DNA of 64,000 nt from Holophagales bacterium (GTDB lineage: Bacteria > Acidobacteriota > Thermoanaerobaculia > UBA5066), in the NCBI GenBank assembly GCA_016719485.1, contig JADJZB010000011.1, positions 62,001 to 126,000 of the forward strand, in the 5' to 3' direction. Shown in pieces: positions 42,189-50,223 of this stretch. A program made the position numbers and the translations under genes. The notes beneath the pieces are model-generated. The model was given only the letters and a program-made list of their open reading frames with translations, was not told the origin of the DNA and did no database searches. Numbering within the stretch: the first letter of the stretch is position 1; the number at the start of each line of letters is the position of its first letter.

Positions 42189-44051
42189 TCAGCCGGACAG
42201 CTCGGCCCAGCGCGCGTAGAGCCGGTCGACCTCGGCCTGCGCTTCGTCGATCTCCCGCGCGAGGGCGACGAGCCGGGGACCGTCGCTGACGACCTCGGGC
42301 CGGTGGCACTCGACCTTCAGCGCCTCGAGCTTCTCCTCGGCCGTCAGGATCCTCGGCTCGATCCCCCCCAGCTCGCGCTGCTCGAGATAGCCGAGCCGGC
42401 GCTTGCCGGGCTTTTCCACGGGAGCCGCCGCGTCCGTCGCGGCTTCCCGTTTCGCGTCGCGTTCCTTCGTCGCCTTCGCCACCGCCGCGGCCTGCGTGCC
42501 TTCGCGCCGCTCCCTCCGCCACCGTTCCCACTGGTCGAGGCCGACGAGCGTCGTGACGCCGCTGCCCCCTTCCGGGTCGAAGGCGAGGAGCGAATCGGTG
42601 GCGCGGTCGAGGAACGCGCGGTCGTGCGATACGAGGAGCAGGGCGCCGGGGAAGTCGGAAAGGCTCTCCTCGAGGACGTTCAGCGTCGCGAGGTCGAGGT
42701 CGTTCGTCGGCTCGTCCAGGACGAGGAGCTGGGCGGGGCTCAGCATGAGCCGCGCCACGAGGAGGCGGCTCTGCTCGCCGCCCGACAGGCGCGAGACCTT
42801 CATCTCCGCCTGCTCCGGCGAGAAGAGGAAGCGGTCGAGCCAGCTGCGGACGTGGATGAAGCGCCCGCGGTACTCCACCTGGTCCCCGTCGGGGCAGACC
42901 GTCTCCTTCACCGTCGCGTCCGGGTCGAGCGAATCGCGCCCCTGCTCGAAGAGGGCGACCGACACGCCGTCGGCCCGCGTCACGGTTCCCGTGTCGGGCC
43001 GCTCGGACCCGAGAAGGACGCGCAGGAGCGTCGACTTGCCGCAGCCGTTCGGGCCGATGAGGCCGATCCGGCTCCCCGGCCGGAGGAGGAGGTCGAGGCC
43101 CGCGAAGAGCGTCCGTTCACCGTAGGTCTTCGAGATCCCCTCGGCCACGAGGAGACGTTTCGGGGCTCGGCCCGCGCCCGCGAAGTCGATCTTCGCCGTC
43201 CGCGCCACGTTCCGCTCGGCGATCGTCTCGATCTCGTCGCCGAGGGCCTCGGCGCGCTCGATGCGGGCCTTCTGCTTCGTGGCCCGCGCCTTCGGGCCGC
43301 GCCTCAGCCACTCCGTCTCGCGCCGGAGGACGTTTCTGAGCGACGACTCGCGGCTTTCCTGGGCGGCGAGGAGCGACTCCTTCGCCTCGAGCCACTTCTC
43401 GAAGCCTCCGGGCACCGAGAGGAGGCCGCCGGGGTTGCGCCGGTCGAGCTCGAGGATCCGCGTCGCGACGCGGGTGAGGAAGAGCCGGTCGTGGGTCACC
43501 GTCACCGTGGCGAAGGGGGCGCGCGCGAGCAGCTCCTCGAGCCAGACGATGCTCTCCACGTCGAGGTGGTTCGTCGGTTCGTCGAGGAGAAGGAGGTCGG
43601 GCTGCCGCACCAGCTCGCGCGCGAGGGCGACGCGCTTCTTCTGGCCTCCCGAGAGCGTCGCCACGAGGCTGTCGGGCCCGATCCCCCCCGTCGTCAGAGA
43701 GAGCTTCGCGAGCGCCTCGTCGGTCTTCAGCTCCGCTTCCCACGCCACGTCCTCGCCGTGAGAGACGTGGGCCTGAGCCCCCTCGAGGACGACGGACCTC
43801 ACCGTCGCGCCCTGGGCGAAGCTCGGGATCTGGGGGACGAGGCCGACGGAGACGCCTCCCTGGAAGATGACGGTCCCGTCGTCGGGCGGCGTCTCCTGGG
43901 CGAGGACCGCAAGGAGCGTCGACTTCCCCGCGCCGTTCGGCCCGATCAGGCCGATACGCTCGTCCCGCTCGATCCCGAAGGAGAGGGCGGAGAAGAGGGT
44001 CCGGGCGCCGAACGCCTTCGAGAGGCGCTGCGCGGCGACGAGCGGCGGCAC
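42189..44051 (-). CDS. uup: ABC-F family ATPase (Uup-like)
   Basis: 620 residues, GTG start 44051. Two ABC domains are joined by a linker: the first has Walker A GPNGAGKST, signature LSGGQKKR and DEPTNHLD; the second has GPNGCGKST, LSGGEQSR and DEPTNDLD. The linker (about 240-320) holds a basic helix pair (RRGPKARATKQKARIERAEAL) typical of ABC-F ribosome factors. A C-terminal coiled coil (about 520-620: TAEEKLEALKVECH... EIDEAQAEVDRLYARWAELS) marks the Uup branch. It acts on ribosomes or DNA, not in transport. TAAGGT ends 6 nt before the start. Divergent from the alcohol dehydrogenase gene. Confidence 0.93.
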   Translation of the reverse strand: MPPLVAAQRLSKAFGARTLFSALSFGIERDERIGLIGPNGAGKSTLLAVLAQETPPDDGTVIFQGGVSVGLVPQIPSFAQGATVRSVVLEGAQAHVSHGEDVAWEAELKTDEALAKLSLTTGGIGPDSLVATLSGGQKKRVALARELVRQPDLLLLDEPTNHLDVESIVWLEELLARAPFATVTVTHDRLFLTRVATRILELDRRNPGGLLSVPGGFEKWLEAKESLLAAQESRESSLRNVLRRETEWLRRGPKARATKQKARIERAEALGDEIETIAERNVARTAKIDFAGAGRAPKRLLVAEGISKTYGERTLFAGLDLLLRPGSRIGLIGPNGCGKSTLLRVLLGSERPDTGTVTRADGVSVALFEQGRDSLDPDATVKETVCPDGDQVEYRGRFIHVRSWLDRFLFSPEQAEMKVSRLSGGEQSRLLVARLMLSPAQLLVLDEPTNDLDLATLNVLEESLSDFPGALLLVSHDRAFLDRATDSLLAFDPEGGSGVTTLVGLDQWERWRRERREGTQAAAVAKATKERDAKREAATDAAAPVEKPGKRRLGYLEQRELGGIEPRILTAEEKLEALKVECHRPEVVSDGPRLVALAREIDEAQAEVDRLYARWAELSG

Positions 44052-44057
44052 GGGGCG

Positions 44058-44063
44058 ACCTTA
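44058..44063 (-). promoter_or_regulatory. -10-like box before uup
   Basis: TAAGGT (reverse strand) ends 6 nt before the GTG at 44051, and no Shine-Dalgarno is present. It matches the leaderless pattern. Confidence 0.35.
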
Positions 44064-44111
44064 GCAGAGGGGGGGGCGGGCCGGTGCCCGCTGGCGGGCG
44101 GGGAGAGTTCC

Positions 44112-44128
44112 GGGCTTTACGAAAGCCC
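44112..44128. promoter_or_regulatory. Inverted repeat in the uup-adh divergent promoter region
   Basis: GGGCTTT-ACG-AAAGCCC is a perfect 7-bp inverted repeat with a 3-nt centre, 61 bp before the alcohol dehydrogenase ATG. A TATACG box (44140-44145) lies just downstream. The repeat may be an operator for the dehydrogenase. Confidence 0.35.
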
Positions 44129-44188
44129 AGGGAGCGTCGTATACGCTGTGGGCAGGGCGCGGCCGATCGCGCCGCAAGGAGACCACCC

Positions 44189-45238
44189 ATGATCAAGGCC
44201 CTCGGCTACGGCGCCACCGCCGCCACCGCTCCCCTCGACCGCCTCGAAATCAACCGCCGCGACCCCGGTCCGAAGGACGTGAGGATCGACATCCTCTGGT
44301 GCGGCATCTGCCACTCCGACCTCCACACGGTCCGCAACGAGTGGCACGGGACGACCTACCCCTGCATCCCGGGGCACGAGATCGTCGGCCGCGTCTCGGC
44401 CGTCGGCGCCGAGGTGAAGGGCTTCAAGGTCGGCGATACCGCCGGCGTCGGCTGCATGGTCGACTCCTGCCGCACCTGCCCCGACTGCAAGGACGGCATG
44501 GAGCAGTTCTGCCGCAAGGGGGCGATCTTCACCTACAACAGCCCCGACGCGCACCTCGGCGGGATGACGTACGGCGGCTACACGAACGTCGTCGTCGTCG
44601 ACGAGTCCTTCGTCCTCCGCATTCCCGACGGTCTCGACCCGGCGGGCGCCGCGCCGCTCCTCTGCGCCGGCATCACGACCTACTCCCCGCTGCGCCACTG
44701 GGGCGCCGGCCCCGGCAAGAAGGTCGGCGTCGTCGGCCTCGGCGGCCTCGGCCACATGGGCGTCAAGCTCGCGCACGCGATGGGTGCGCACGTCGTCCTC
44801 TTCACGACGTCGGCCGGGAAGGCCGCGGACGCGAAGAAGCTCGGTGCCGACGAGGTCGTCCTCTCGAAGGACGAGGCCGCGATGAAGCCGCACGCGGGGA
44901 GCTTCCACTTCATCCTCGACACCGTCGCGGCCCCGCACAACCTCGACGCCTACACCTCGCTCCTCGGCCGCGACGGCACGCTCTGCCTCGTCGGCGCGCC
45001 GGAGCTCCCGCACCCGTCTCCCGCCGTCTTCAACCTCATCTTCGGGCGCAAGAGCATCGCCGGCTCCCTCATCGGCGGCATCGCCGAAACGCAGGAGATG
45101 CTCGACTTCTGCGCCGCCAAGAAGACGCCCGCCGAGATCGAGATCATCCCGGTCCAGAAGGTGAACGAGGCCTACGAGCGGATGCTGAAGTCGGACGTGA
45201 AGTACCGCTTCGTCATCGACATGTCCACGCTGAAGTAG
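44189..45238 (+). CDS. Zinc-dependent NAD(P) alcohol dehydrogenase (cinnamyl/YahK type)
   Basis: 349 residues from ATG 44189, with AAGGAG 8 nt upstream. Catalytic-zinc ligands are visible (CGICHSD, PGHEIVGRV) and a four-Cys structural zinc site follows (CRTCPDC then CRKG). The Rossmann motif VGLGGLGHMGVKLAHAMGA selects NAD(P). The pattern fits the YahK/AdhC group that reduces broad aldehydes with NADPH (for instance CAD-like enzymes). The residue after the second Rossmann strand is Thr-Thr-Ser (VVLFTTSAGK), the usual NADPH-type sequence. A strong hairpin follows its stop. It is a single-gene unit with its own promoter region. Confidence 0.93.
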   Translation: MIKALGYGATAATAPLDRLEINRRDPGPKDVRIDILWCGICHSDLHTVRNEWHGTTYPCIPGHEIVGRVSAVGAEVKGFKVGDTAGVGCMVDSCRTCPDCKDGMEQFCRKGAIFTYNSPDAHLGGMTYGGYTNVVVVDESFVLRIPDGLDPAGAAPLLCAGITTYSPLRHWGAGPGKKVGVVGLGGLGHMGVKLAHAMGAHVVLFTTSAGKAADAKKLGADEVVLSKDEAAMKPHAGSFHFILDTVAAPHNLDAYTSLLGRDGTLCLVGAPELPHPSPAVFNLIFGRKSIAGSLIGGIAETQEMLDFCAAKKTPAEIEIIPVQKVNEAYERMLKSDVKYRFVIDMSTLK

Positions 45239-45248
45239 CGCGCCCGAT

Positions 45249-45277
45249 CGCCGCCGCTCCTCCCCGGAGCGGCGGCG
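45249..45277 (+). terminator. Hairpin after the alcohol dehydrogenase gene
   Basis: A perfect 12-bp stem (45249-45260 with 45266-45277) has a 5-nt TCCCC loop and starts 10 nt after the stop codon. There is no U-tract. It separates the dehydrogenase from the downstream tautomerase gene. Confidence 0.65.
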
Positions 45278-45304
45278 CCTCTCCCGAGGGAGGAGAATCG
45301 CGGC

Positions 45305-45676
45305 ATGCCGCACCTCGTCCTGGAGTACTCGGGCAACGTTCCCGACCACCCCGATTTCCGGCGCGTCCTCCTCGACCTGCACGACGCGCTCGTGGCCTCG
45401 GCCCTCTTCGAGAGGAAAGACATCAAGAGCCGCGCCGTGAGGCACGACGTCTTCGCCGTCGCCGACGGGGAGGAAGACAGGGCCTTCGTGGCTCTCTCCA
45501 TCGCGATCCTCGACGGTCGCCCGGACGAGGAGAAGGCGGCGCTCTCCGAGGCCGTGCTCGAGGTCCTCCAGCGTGCCTTCCCGACGCTCGTGGCGGGAGG
45601 GCGCGGGGCGATCAGCGTGGAGATCCGCGACCTGCACCGGGCGAGCTACCGCAGGGTGCGCGTCCGGGAGGGGTGA
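45305..45676 (+). CDS. 5-carboxymethyl-2-hydroxymuconate isomerase-like tautomerase
   Basis: 123 residues from ATG 45305, with GGAGGAG upstream. The chain starts M-P-H-L-V-L-E-Y, so Pro2 becomes the N-terminal catalytic proline of the tautomerase superfamily. Length and pattern (DIKSRAVRHDVFAVADG, FVALSIAILDGR, ISVEIRDLHRASYRRV) match CHMI, which acts in 4-hydroxyphenylacetate degradation. No other genes of that pathway are in the window, so the physiological substrate is open. It is the last plus-strand gene before the convergent PfkB kinase, 13 bp away. Confidence 0.88.
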   Translation: MPHLVLEYSGNVPDHPDFRRVLLDLHDALVASALFERKDIKSRAVRHDVFAVADGEEDRAFVALSIAILDGRPDEEKAALSEAVLEVLQRAFPTLVAGGRGAISVEIRDLHRASYRRVRVREG

Positions 45677-45689
45677 GCGGGACGGCTCC

Positions 45690-46529
45690 TCAGAGCAGCT
45701 CGAGGATCCGTTCCCGCGGCGGGATGCCGCCGAGCTCGGCCGCGGTCGTTCCCCACGCCACCGCCGTCACGAGCGCCGTCTCCATCGAAGCTCCATTGGC
45801 GAGCGCATGGACGAGCCCGGCGGCGAAGACGTCGCCGGCCCCCGTGCTGTCGACGGTGGCCACGTCCCGGGCCGGCACGTGGAAGCGGCGATCGGCCGCG
45901 TGCGCCTCGGCTCCGCCGGCCCCGCGCGTCACGACCATCCAGGTCAGCGTTTCGCCCGCCGCCCTCCGTCCCGTCTCCCACGGTGCGAGACGCCCTTCGT
46001 CCGGCAGGTCCGCCGCGGAGGCGACGAGGACGTGCGCGGGGCGGACGCCCGGGCCGTACGGCGGTACGTGCGCCACGACGAGGGCCGAGGCGAGCCGGGC
46101 GGCGAGGATCGACGCGAGGTCGATCTCGCGGCTCCTCACGTAGATCACGTCGGCCGGGAGTGTCCGGAGCCGCCGGGGCGGGCCCTCCTCGCGGCAGCGG
46201 TGGAGGTTCACGACCGTCCGTTCGCCGTCGGGCTCGACGAGGACGAGAGAGCGCGTGCTGGGGCCCGCGCGGCGCATCACCTGGGCCGTGTCGACTCCCG
46301 CCTCCGAGAGCCGCGCGAGGATCGTGCTCCCTTCCGGGTCGGTGCCGACGGCGGAGACGACGGTCACCGCATGCCCGGCGAAGGCGAGGGGGATCGCCGT
46401 GTTCGCCGCGCCGCCGCCCACGCGGCGACCCCGCTCGCGGCCGTCGAGGTGCGCCCCCGCGCGCAGCGGCTGACGCAGCGCGACGATCTCGTCGATGGAG
46501 ACGGACCCGACGACGGTGATGCGAGCCAT
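45690..46529 (-). CDS. PfkB-family sugar/nucleoside kinase
   Basis: 279 residues. The N-terminal VVGSVSIDEIVAL and GGGAANTAIPLAFAGHAV are the substrate-side signature of ribokinase-like enzymes; the C-terminal DSTGAGDVFAAGLV is the PfkB ATP-site motif with the catalytic Asp. The chain is slightly short (most are about 300). The small lid and substrate residues do not let me choose between ribokinase, fructokinase and nucleoside kinase. TAGCCT ends 8 nt before ATG 46529, without a Shine-Dalgarno. Divergent from dinB. Confidence 0.88.
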   Translation of the reverse strand: MARITVVGSVSIDEIVALRQPLRAGAHLDGRERGRRVGGGAANTAIPLAFAGHAVTVVSAVGTDPEGSTILARLSEAGVDTAQVMRRAGPSTRSLVLVEPDGERTVVNLHRCREEGPPRRLRTLPADVIYVRSREIDLASILAARLASALVVAHVPPYGPGVRPAHVLVASAADLPDEGRLAPWETGRRAAGETLTWMVVTRGAGGAEAHAADRRFHVPARDVATVDSTGAGDVFAAGLVHALANGASMETALVTAVAWGTTAAELGGIPPRERILELL

Positions 46530-46537
46530 GGTAGGAG

Positions 46538-46543
46538 AGGCTA
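46538..46543 (-). promoter_or_regulatory. -10-like box before the PfkB kinase gene
   Basis: TAGCCT (reverse strand) ends 8 nt before ATG 46529. No ribosome site is seen, consistent with a leaderless mRNA. Confidence 0.35.
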
Positions 46544-46598
46544 TCCCTTCGGCTTGGGCGGGTCAGGCCGACCCGGCGGGACGGCGGCGAAAAAGTGC

Positions 46599-46627
46599 TT
46601 GCGTCGCGCCCGGTCTTACGCTTTACT
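46599..46627 (+). promoter_or_regulatory. Possible sigma70-like promoter of the DinB gene
   Basis: TTGCGT (46599-46604), a 17-bp spacer and TTTACT (46622-46627) lie 25 bp before ATG 46653. The start also has an excellent AAGGAGGT, so this gene has a conventional leader. Confidence 0.45.
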
Positions 46628-46652
46628 TGCGCCTCACGTGAAGGAGGTCCCC

Positions 46653-47171
46653 ATGAGCAGCCGAACGAACGGCATCGCCACGTCTCTTCTCCCGGAGTTC
46701 GACCTCGAGATGGCCAACACCCGCAAGGTGCTCGAGCGGGTCCCCGAGGCCGATTTCGCCTGGAGGCCCCACGCGAAGTCGTTTTCGATGGGCGAGCTCG
46801 CCGGGCACGTCGCCAGCATCCCGGGGTGGATGACCTCGACCCTCGTGGACGACGCGTTCGACGTCAGTCCCGGCGGCGTGCCGGCTTCGTTTCCGAAAGC
46901 CGCTACTGTGAAGGAGGCCGTCGCGATGTTCGACGAGGGGGTCCCGGCGGCGCGGGCCGCTCTGGAGGCGGCCAGCGACGCCGCGTTCCTGGAGAGCTGG
47001 TCTCTTCTCGCGAGCGGCGAGCCCCTCTTCACGATGCCGCGCGTCGCGGTCGTGAGGAGCTTCGTGATGAACCACCTGATCCACCACCGGGCGCAGCTCT
47101 GCGTCTACCTTCGCCTGAAGGACGTTCCCGTTCCGGCTCTCTACGGCCCCTCGGCGGACGAGCAGGGCTGA
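46653..47171 (+). CDS. DinB-family protein (metal-binding four-helix bundle)
   Basis: 172 residues from ATG 46653, behind a perfect AAGGAGGT. The bundle carries the three His positions expected for the metal site: GELAGHVASIPGW, and the pair in MNHLIHHRAQLCVYLR. The pattern (LLPEFDLEMANTRKVLERVPEADFAWRPHAKSFSMGELA) matches DinB/YfiT-like proteins that act as thiol-dependent S-transferases or are of unknown function. Despite the name, most are not DNA-damage genes, and no LexA-like operator is visible. A near-perfect 17-bp hairpin follows. Confidence 0.9.
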   Translation: MSSRTNGIATSLLPEFDLEMANTRKVLERVPEADFAWRPHAKSFSMGELAGHVASIPGWMTSTLVDDAFDVSPGGVPASFPKAATVKEAVAMFDEGVPAARAALEAASDAAFLESWSLLASGEPLFTMPRVAVVRSFVMNHLIHHRAQLCVYLRLKDVPVPALYGPSADEQG

Positions 47172-47185
47172 ATCCCGGCTGAGAC

Positions 47186-47221
47186 CTGCCGGGCCGGTGC
47201 TCCCGAGCGCCGGCCCGGCAG
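47186..47221. terminator. Bidirectional hairpin between dinB and apbE
   Basis: A 17-bp stem with one G-T wobble (47186-47202 with 47205-47221) lies between the convergent dinB and apbE stops. It is very GC-rich, without a T-tract. It likely insulates the two genes. Confidence 0.7.
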
Positions 47222-47240
47222 CCCACCGCGCAACCCAGGC

Positions 47241-48206
47241 TCAGAAGTACGGACTGTCGGGGAGGGCGCTGCCGGGCAGGTCCGACATGTACTTCATCCC
47301 GCGCGTCGCGTGGATCGCCCCGTCCTCGGCGATGAGCGCCCCCTCCAGCCCCTTCGTGCTCTCGAGGAGGGCGAGGCCCTTCTCCACACCGAGGAGGAAG
47401 GCCGCGCTCGCGAAGCGCCCGGCGGTGTCGGCCGATCCCGCGACGACGGTGGCGGACGCCACGCCCCGCGCGGGCCAGCCGGTCCTCGCATCGAGGATGT
47501 GGTGGTAGCGCGTTCCGTCCTTCACGAAGCTCCGCTCGTAGTCCCCGGAGGTTGCGACGCCGGCTCCGGCCATCGGGCGGACGGAGAACCGGATGCGGCG
47601 CGGGTCGCGCGGGTCGCGCACCCCGATCTTCCAGGGGTGGCGGTCGAGCCGCCGCCCGACGGTCCGCACGTCGCCGGAGAAGTTCACGACGGCGGCGCAG
47701 ATTCCCTGCTCCAGAAGGATGCGTGCGACCCGGTCGGCCGCGTACTCCTTCCCGATGCCGCCGAGGTCCAGCTCCATCCCCTCTCTCCGGAGGAAGACGG
47801 TCCCGTCCCGTCGCGAGACCAGGGAAGCGTCGACGAGGGGACGGAGGGCGTCGACCTCTTCGCGCGAAGGGACCCGGCCGCTCCGGAAGTCCCAGGCGCC
47901 GCGCAGGACGCCGACCGTCGGGTCGAACCGGCCTTCGGTCCGCGCAGAGAGGTCGAGGGCCGCCGCCACGAGGGCGTCCGTCTCCTCGTCGACGGCCACG
48001 GGCGTCCGGCCGGCGTTGCGGTTGATCTCGGAGAGGACGCTCCCGTCGCGGTAACGCGAGAACTTCCGCTCGATCCGGAGCGCCTCTCCCTCCGCGAGCC
48101 GGGCGATGCGCGCGGCGTTCGCGCGCCCCCGTGCATCGACGAACTCGACGACCGCGCGTCCGCCCATCAGGGAAAAACACGTTTCGTAGTGGGCGAGGGC
48201 GTCCAC
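47241..48206 (-). CDS. apbE: FAD:protein FMN transferase (ApbE)
   Basis: 321 residues from GTG 48206, 5 bp after the DUF3570 stop. ApbE attaches FMN from FAD to a Ser/Thr of extracytoplasmic proteins. Signature elements: LMGGRAVVEF, FSRYRDGSVLSEINRNAG, RFDPTVGVL, MELDLGGIGKEYAADRV, FSGDVRTVG, and the metal-site region RYHHILDARTGWPARG. No signal peptide or lipobox is obvious at the chosen start, so export is uncertain. It is the last gene of the TlpA::DUF4266-DUF3570-ApbE run and presumably modifies one of its partners. Identification is certain. Confidence 0.93.
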   Translation of the reverse strand: MDALAHYETCFSLMGGRAVVEFVDARGRANAARIARLAEGEALRIERKFSRYRDGSVLSEINRNAGRTPVAVDEETDALVAAALDLSARTEGRFDPTVGVLRGAWDFRSGRVPSREEVDALRPLVDASLVSRRDGTVFLRREGMELDLGGIGKEYAADRVARILLEQGICAAVVNFSGDVRTVGRRLDRHPWKIGVRDPRDPRRIRFSVRPMAGAGVATSGDYERSFVKDGTRYHHILDARTGWPARGVASATVVAGSADTAGRFASAAFLLGVEKGLALLESTKGLEGALIAEDGAIHATRGMKYMSDLPGSALPDSPYF

Positions 48207-48211
48207 TGCGG

Positions 48212-49426
48212 TCAGAACTTGAAGCTCAACCCGGCCGTGACGGTGAGGGTCGTCATGTCGGCGGCCGAGACCTTCGTGTCCCCCACGCCGCCGGGGGTGG
48301 AGGTCGCGGGTGTCACCCGGTCGCGCCCTTCCTGGATCTGGTAGGTGCCGCCGAGATTGACCCAGAGCGCATCGTTCACCCGGTAGGACCCCGTCAGGCC
48401 GCCGAGGAGGCTTCCGAGCGGCGAGAGGCGCGAGTCGGCCGACATGTACGTCTCCGGGACGGGGAAGAGGCTCCCGTAGAACGACGCGCCGGTCTGCGTG
48501 TAGAGCCTCACGCGGGGGGAGACGATCCACCGCGAGCCGAGCTTCTGGTCATAGGTGACGTCGAGCGTGTGCGCCTCGACCGACCAGTCGTCGCGGTAGT
48601 AGCGGTAGCTCGCCTTCACGGCCCCGTTCCAGAGGAAATAGTGACCGTACTTGGCGAAGAGGGCGAAGCGCTGCCGGCTGTCGGGGCGCATCTCGGGAAC
48701 CGTCACGTTGTCGTCGATCGTCCCGATGGGGACGACCTTGTACGGGTCGTCGAGGTAGCCCGACTGGAGCATCAGCGAGGCGGAGACGTCGAGGAGGTCC
48801 CTCTCGCCGAGGACCCAGGTCCAGCCGAGGGCGAAGCCGTTCGTGTCCTTCGTGAAGCGATCGTCGTTCGTCACGGGGGTGACGACGTCGCGCGAGATCG
48901 AGGCGCCGTAGTGGAGCGTGCCGCGCCCGCCGGCCATCGTCCAGGAGTCGGAGAGGCCGAGGCTCTTTGCCTCGTAGTCGTTCTCCTTCGAGAAGGAGAC
49001 GTCGATCGAGGGCATGTGCGCACCGAACTTGCGGCGGTAGGCGAGCGAGCCGGAGGCGCGGGAGTCGTCGTACTCGGCCTGCGGGAAGTTCTTCGTCGTG
49101 CTCGTCCATCCGGAGGCGGAGGTCGTCTGGTCGGCCGAGGGGTAGCCGCCCGTGGGAGATGCACCGGAGATCGTGTCGTACCCGAGCTGGACGTCGAGCT
49201 CGCCGTTGCCGAGCCCGAGATCCGGCTTGTAGAAGATGACCGGGTTGAGGACCTGGTTGCGCCCGTCCGACTCCTTGTAGAAGAGGAACCGGGCATCGAG
49301 TGTCGACTGACCGGCCGCCTCGCGGGCCGCGAGCGCGCCGAAGCCGGCGGCGACGCAGGAGAGATTGCGGAGCGGCCGGCGGGCGCGACGTTCCCTCCGG
49401 CGGGAAGCGCGGTCAGTTGCAGCCAC
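48212..49426 (-). CDS. DUF3570 outer-membrane beta-barrel with a flavinylation-like motif
   Basis: 404 residues, GTG start at 49426 inside the end of the TlpA::DUF4266 gene (14-bp overlap). A basic N-terminus and hydrophobic segment (about 18-40) precede roughly 360 residues of alternating beta-strands ending in a C-terminal Phe (TAGLSFKF), as in outer-membrane barrels. The sequence DTISGAS at residues 84-90 fits the ApbE target pattern D-x-x-(S/T)-G-A-(S/T); Ser90 would be the FMN acceptor. ApbE is the next gene. DUF3570 has no assigned function; an electron-transfer role at the outer membrane is a hypothesis. The family assignment itself I consider good. Confidence 0.85.
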   Translation of the reverse strand: MAATDRASRRRERRARRPLRNLSCVAAGFGALAAREAAGQSTLDARFLFYKESDGRNQVLNPVIFYKPDLGLGNGELDVQLGYDTISGASPTGGYPSADQTTSASGWTSTTKNFPQAEYDDSRASGSLAYRRKFGAHMPSIDVSFSKENDYEAKSLGLSDSWTMAGGRGTLHYGASISRDVVTPVTNDDRFTKDTNGFALGWTWVLGERDLLDVSASLMLQSGYLDDPYKVVPIGTIDDNVTVPEMRPDSRQRFALFAKYGHYFLWNGAVKASYRYYRDDWSVEAHTLDVTYDQKLGSRWIVSPRVRLYTQTGASFYGSLFPVPETYMSADSRLSPLGSLLGGLTGSYRVNDALWVNLGGTYQIQEGRDRVTPATSTPGGVGDTKVSAADMTTLTVTAGLSFKF

Positions 49427-50132
49427 AGCCGCCTCCCGAGGCGCCGCCGTCTCCGGCCGCCGCCTCCTTGCTCGAGTGGATGTGCTCCTTCAGGAGCTTC
49501 GTGAGCGGGTCGCCGTCGAGCTGCATGAGCGGATCGGCGAGCCAGCCTCTCCTCCACGCCTTCACCTTGCCGCCCGTCCTGCCGCCCGTCCTGCCGCTCG
49601 CCTCGACGCTCGCCGGAACGCGCACGCCGGTCCCGGCGCCGACGTCTCCACCGGCGAGGAGGGCGGCGACGGCGGTCTCGATCTTCGCGTGGACCTTCGG
49701 GTCGCCCCCCTCGAAGCGCGCCGCGATGCGACCCTCGCGGTCGATGAGGAACGTCGTCGGCATGGCCACGACGCCGAACGCTTCGCCGGCGCGTCCGGTG
49801 GCGTCGACGACGACCGGGAAGCGGACCGGCACCGCCTCGAGGAACGCGGCGATCGCCTTCTCCCTCTCCTCGAGCGTCAGGCCGACGACGGTAAGACCCT
49901 GCGACGCGTACTTTGCGTGCAGGGAGTCGAGGAAGGGAAAGCTCGCCCGGCAGGGCACGCACCACGGCGCCCAGAAGTCGAGAAGGACGACCCGGCCCTT
50001 CAAAGCCGAAAGCGCGAACGGCTCGCCGCTTCGGGTCCGGGCCGAAACCTCGGGCGCGGGCGAAGCGGCAGATGCCGGTTTCGATGCGGTGAGGACCGCG
50101 GAAAGGCAGAGCGGGAGAAGCCATCGCGTCAT
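49413..50132 (-). CDS. TlpA-like thioredoxin fused to a DUF4266 domain
   Basis: 239 residues from ATG 50132 (MTRWLLPLCLSAVL), a typical signal peptide start with GAGG upstream; a GTG six codons earlier is possible. The thioredoxin-like domain (about 28-150) has WCVPC with Cys58 and Cys61 and the cis-Pro loop VAMPTTFLIDREG. After a Gly/Thr-rich linker, the last 50 residues match DUF4266: RRGWLADPLMQLDGDP, EHIHSSKEAA and the ending GGGCGCN. DUF4266 is normally a separate small protein next to DUF3570, so this is a fusion. A redox partner role for the Cys-Gly-Cys tail is plausible. Confidence 0.88.
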   Translation of the reverse strand: MTRWLLPLCLSAVLTASKPASAASPAPEVSARTRSGEPFALSALKGRVVLLDFWAPWCVPCRASFPFLDSLHAKYASQGLTVVGLTLEEREKAIAAFLEAVPVRFPVVVDATGRAGEAFGVVAMPTTFLIDREGRIAARFEGGDPKVHAKIETAVAALLAGGDVGAGTGVRVPASVEASGRTGGRTGGKVKAWRRGWLADPLMQLDGDPLTKLLKEHIHSSKEAAAGDGGASGGGCGCN

Positions 50133-50223
50133 CTTCTGAACCTCGTGCACGCCGACCGCAACGTCGATACCAGGAACCCTCGGGACAGCGCCGATTCCGA
50201 ACGGATTCCGAACGGGGCGGCCG

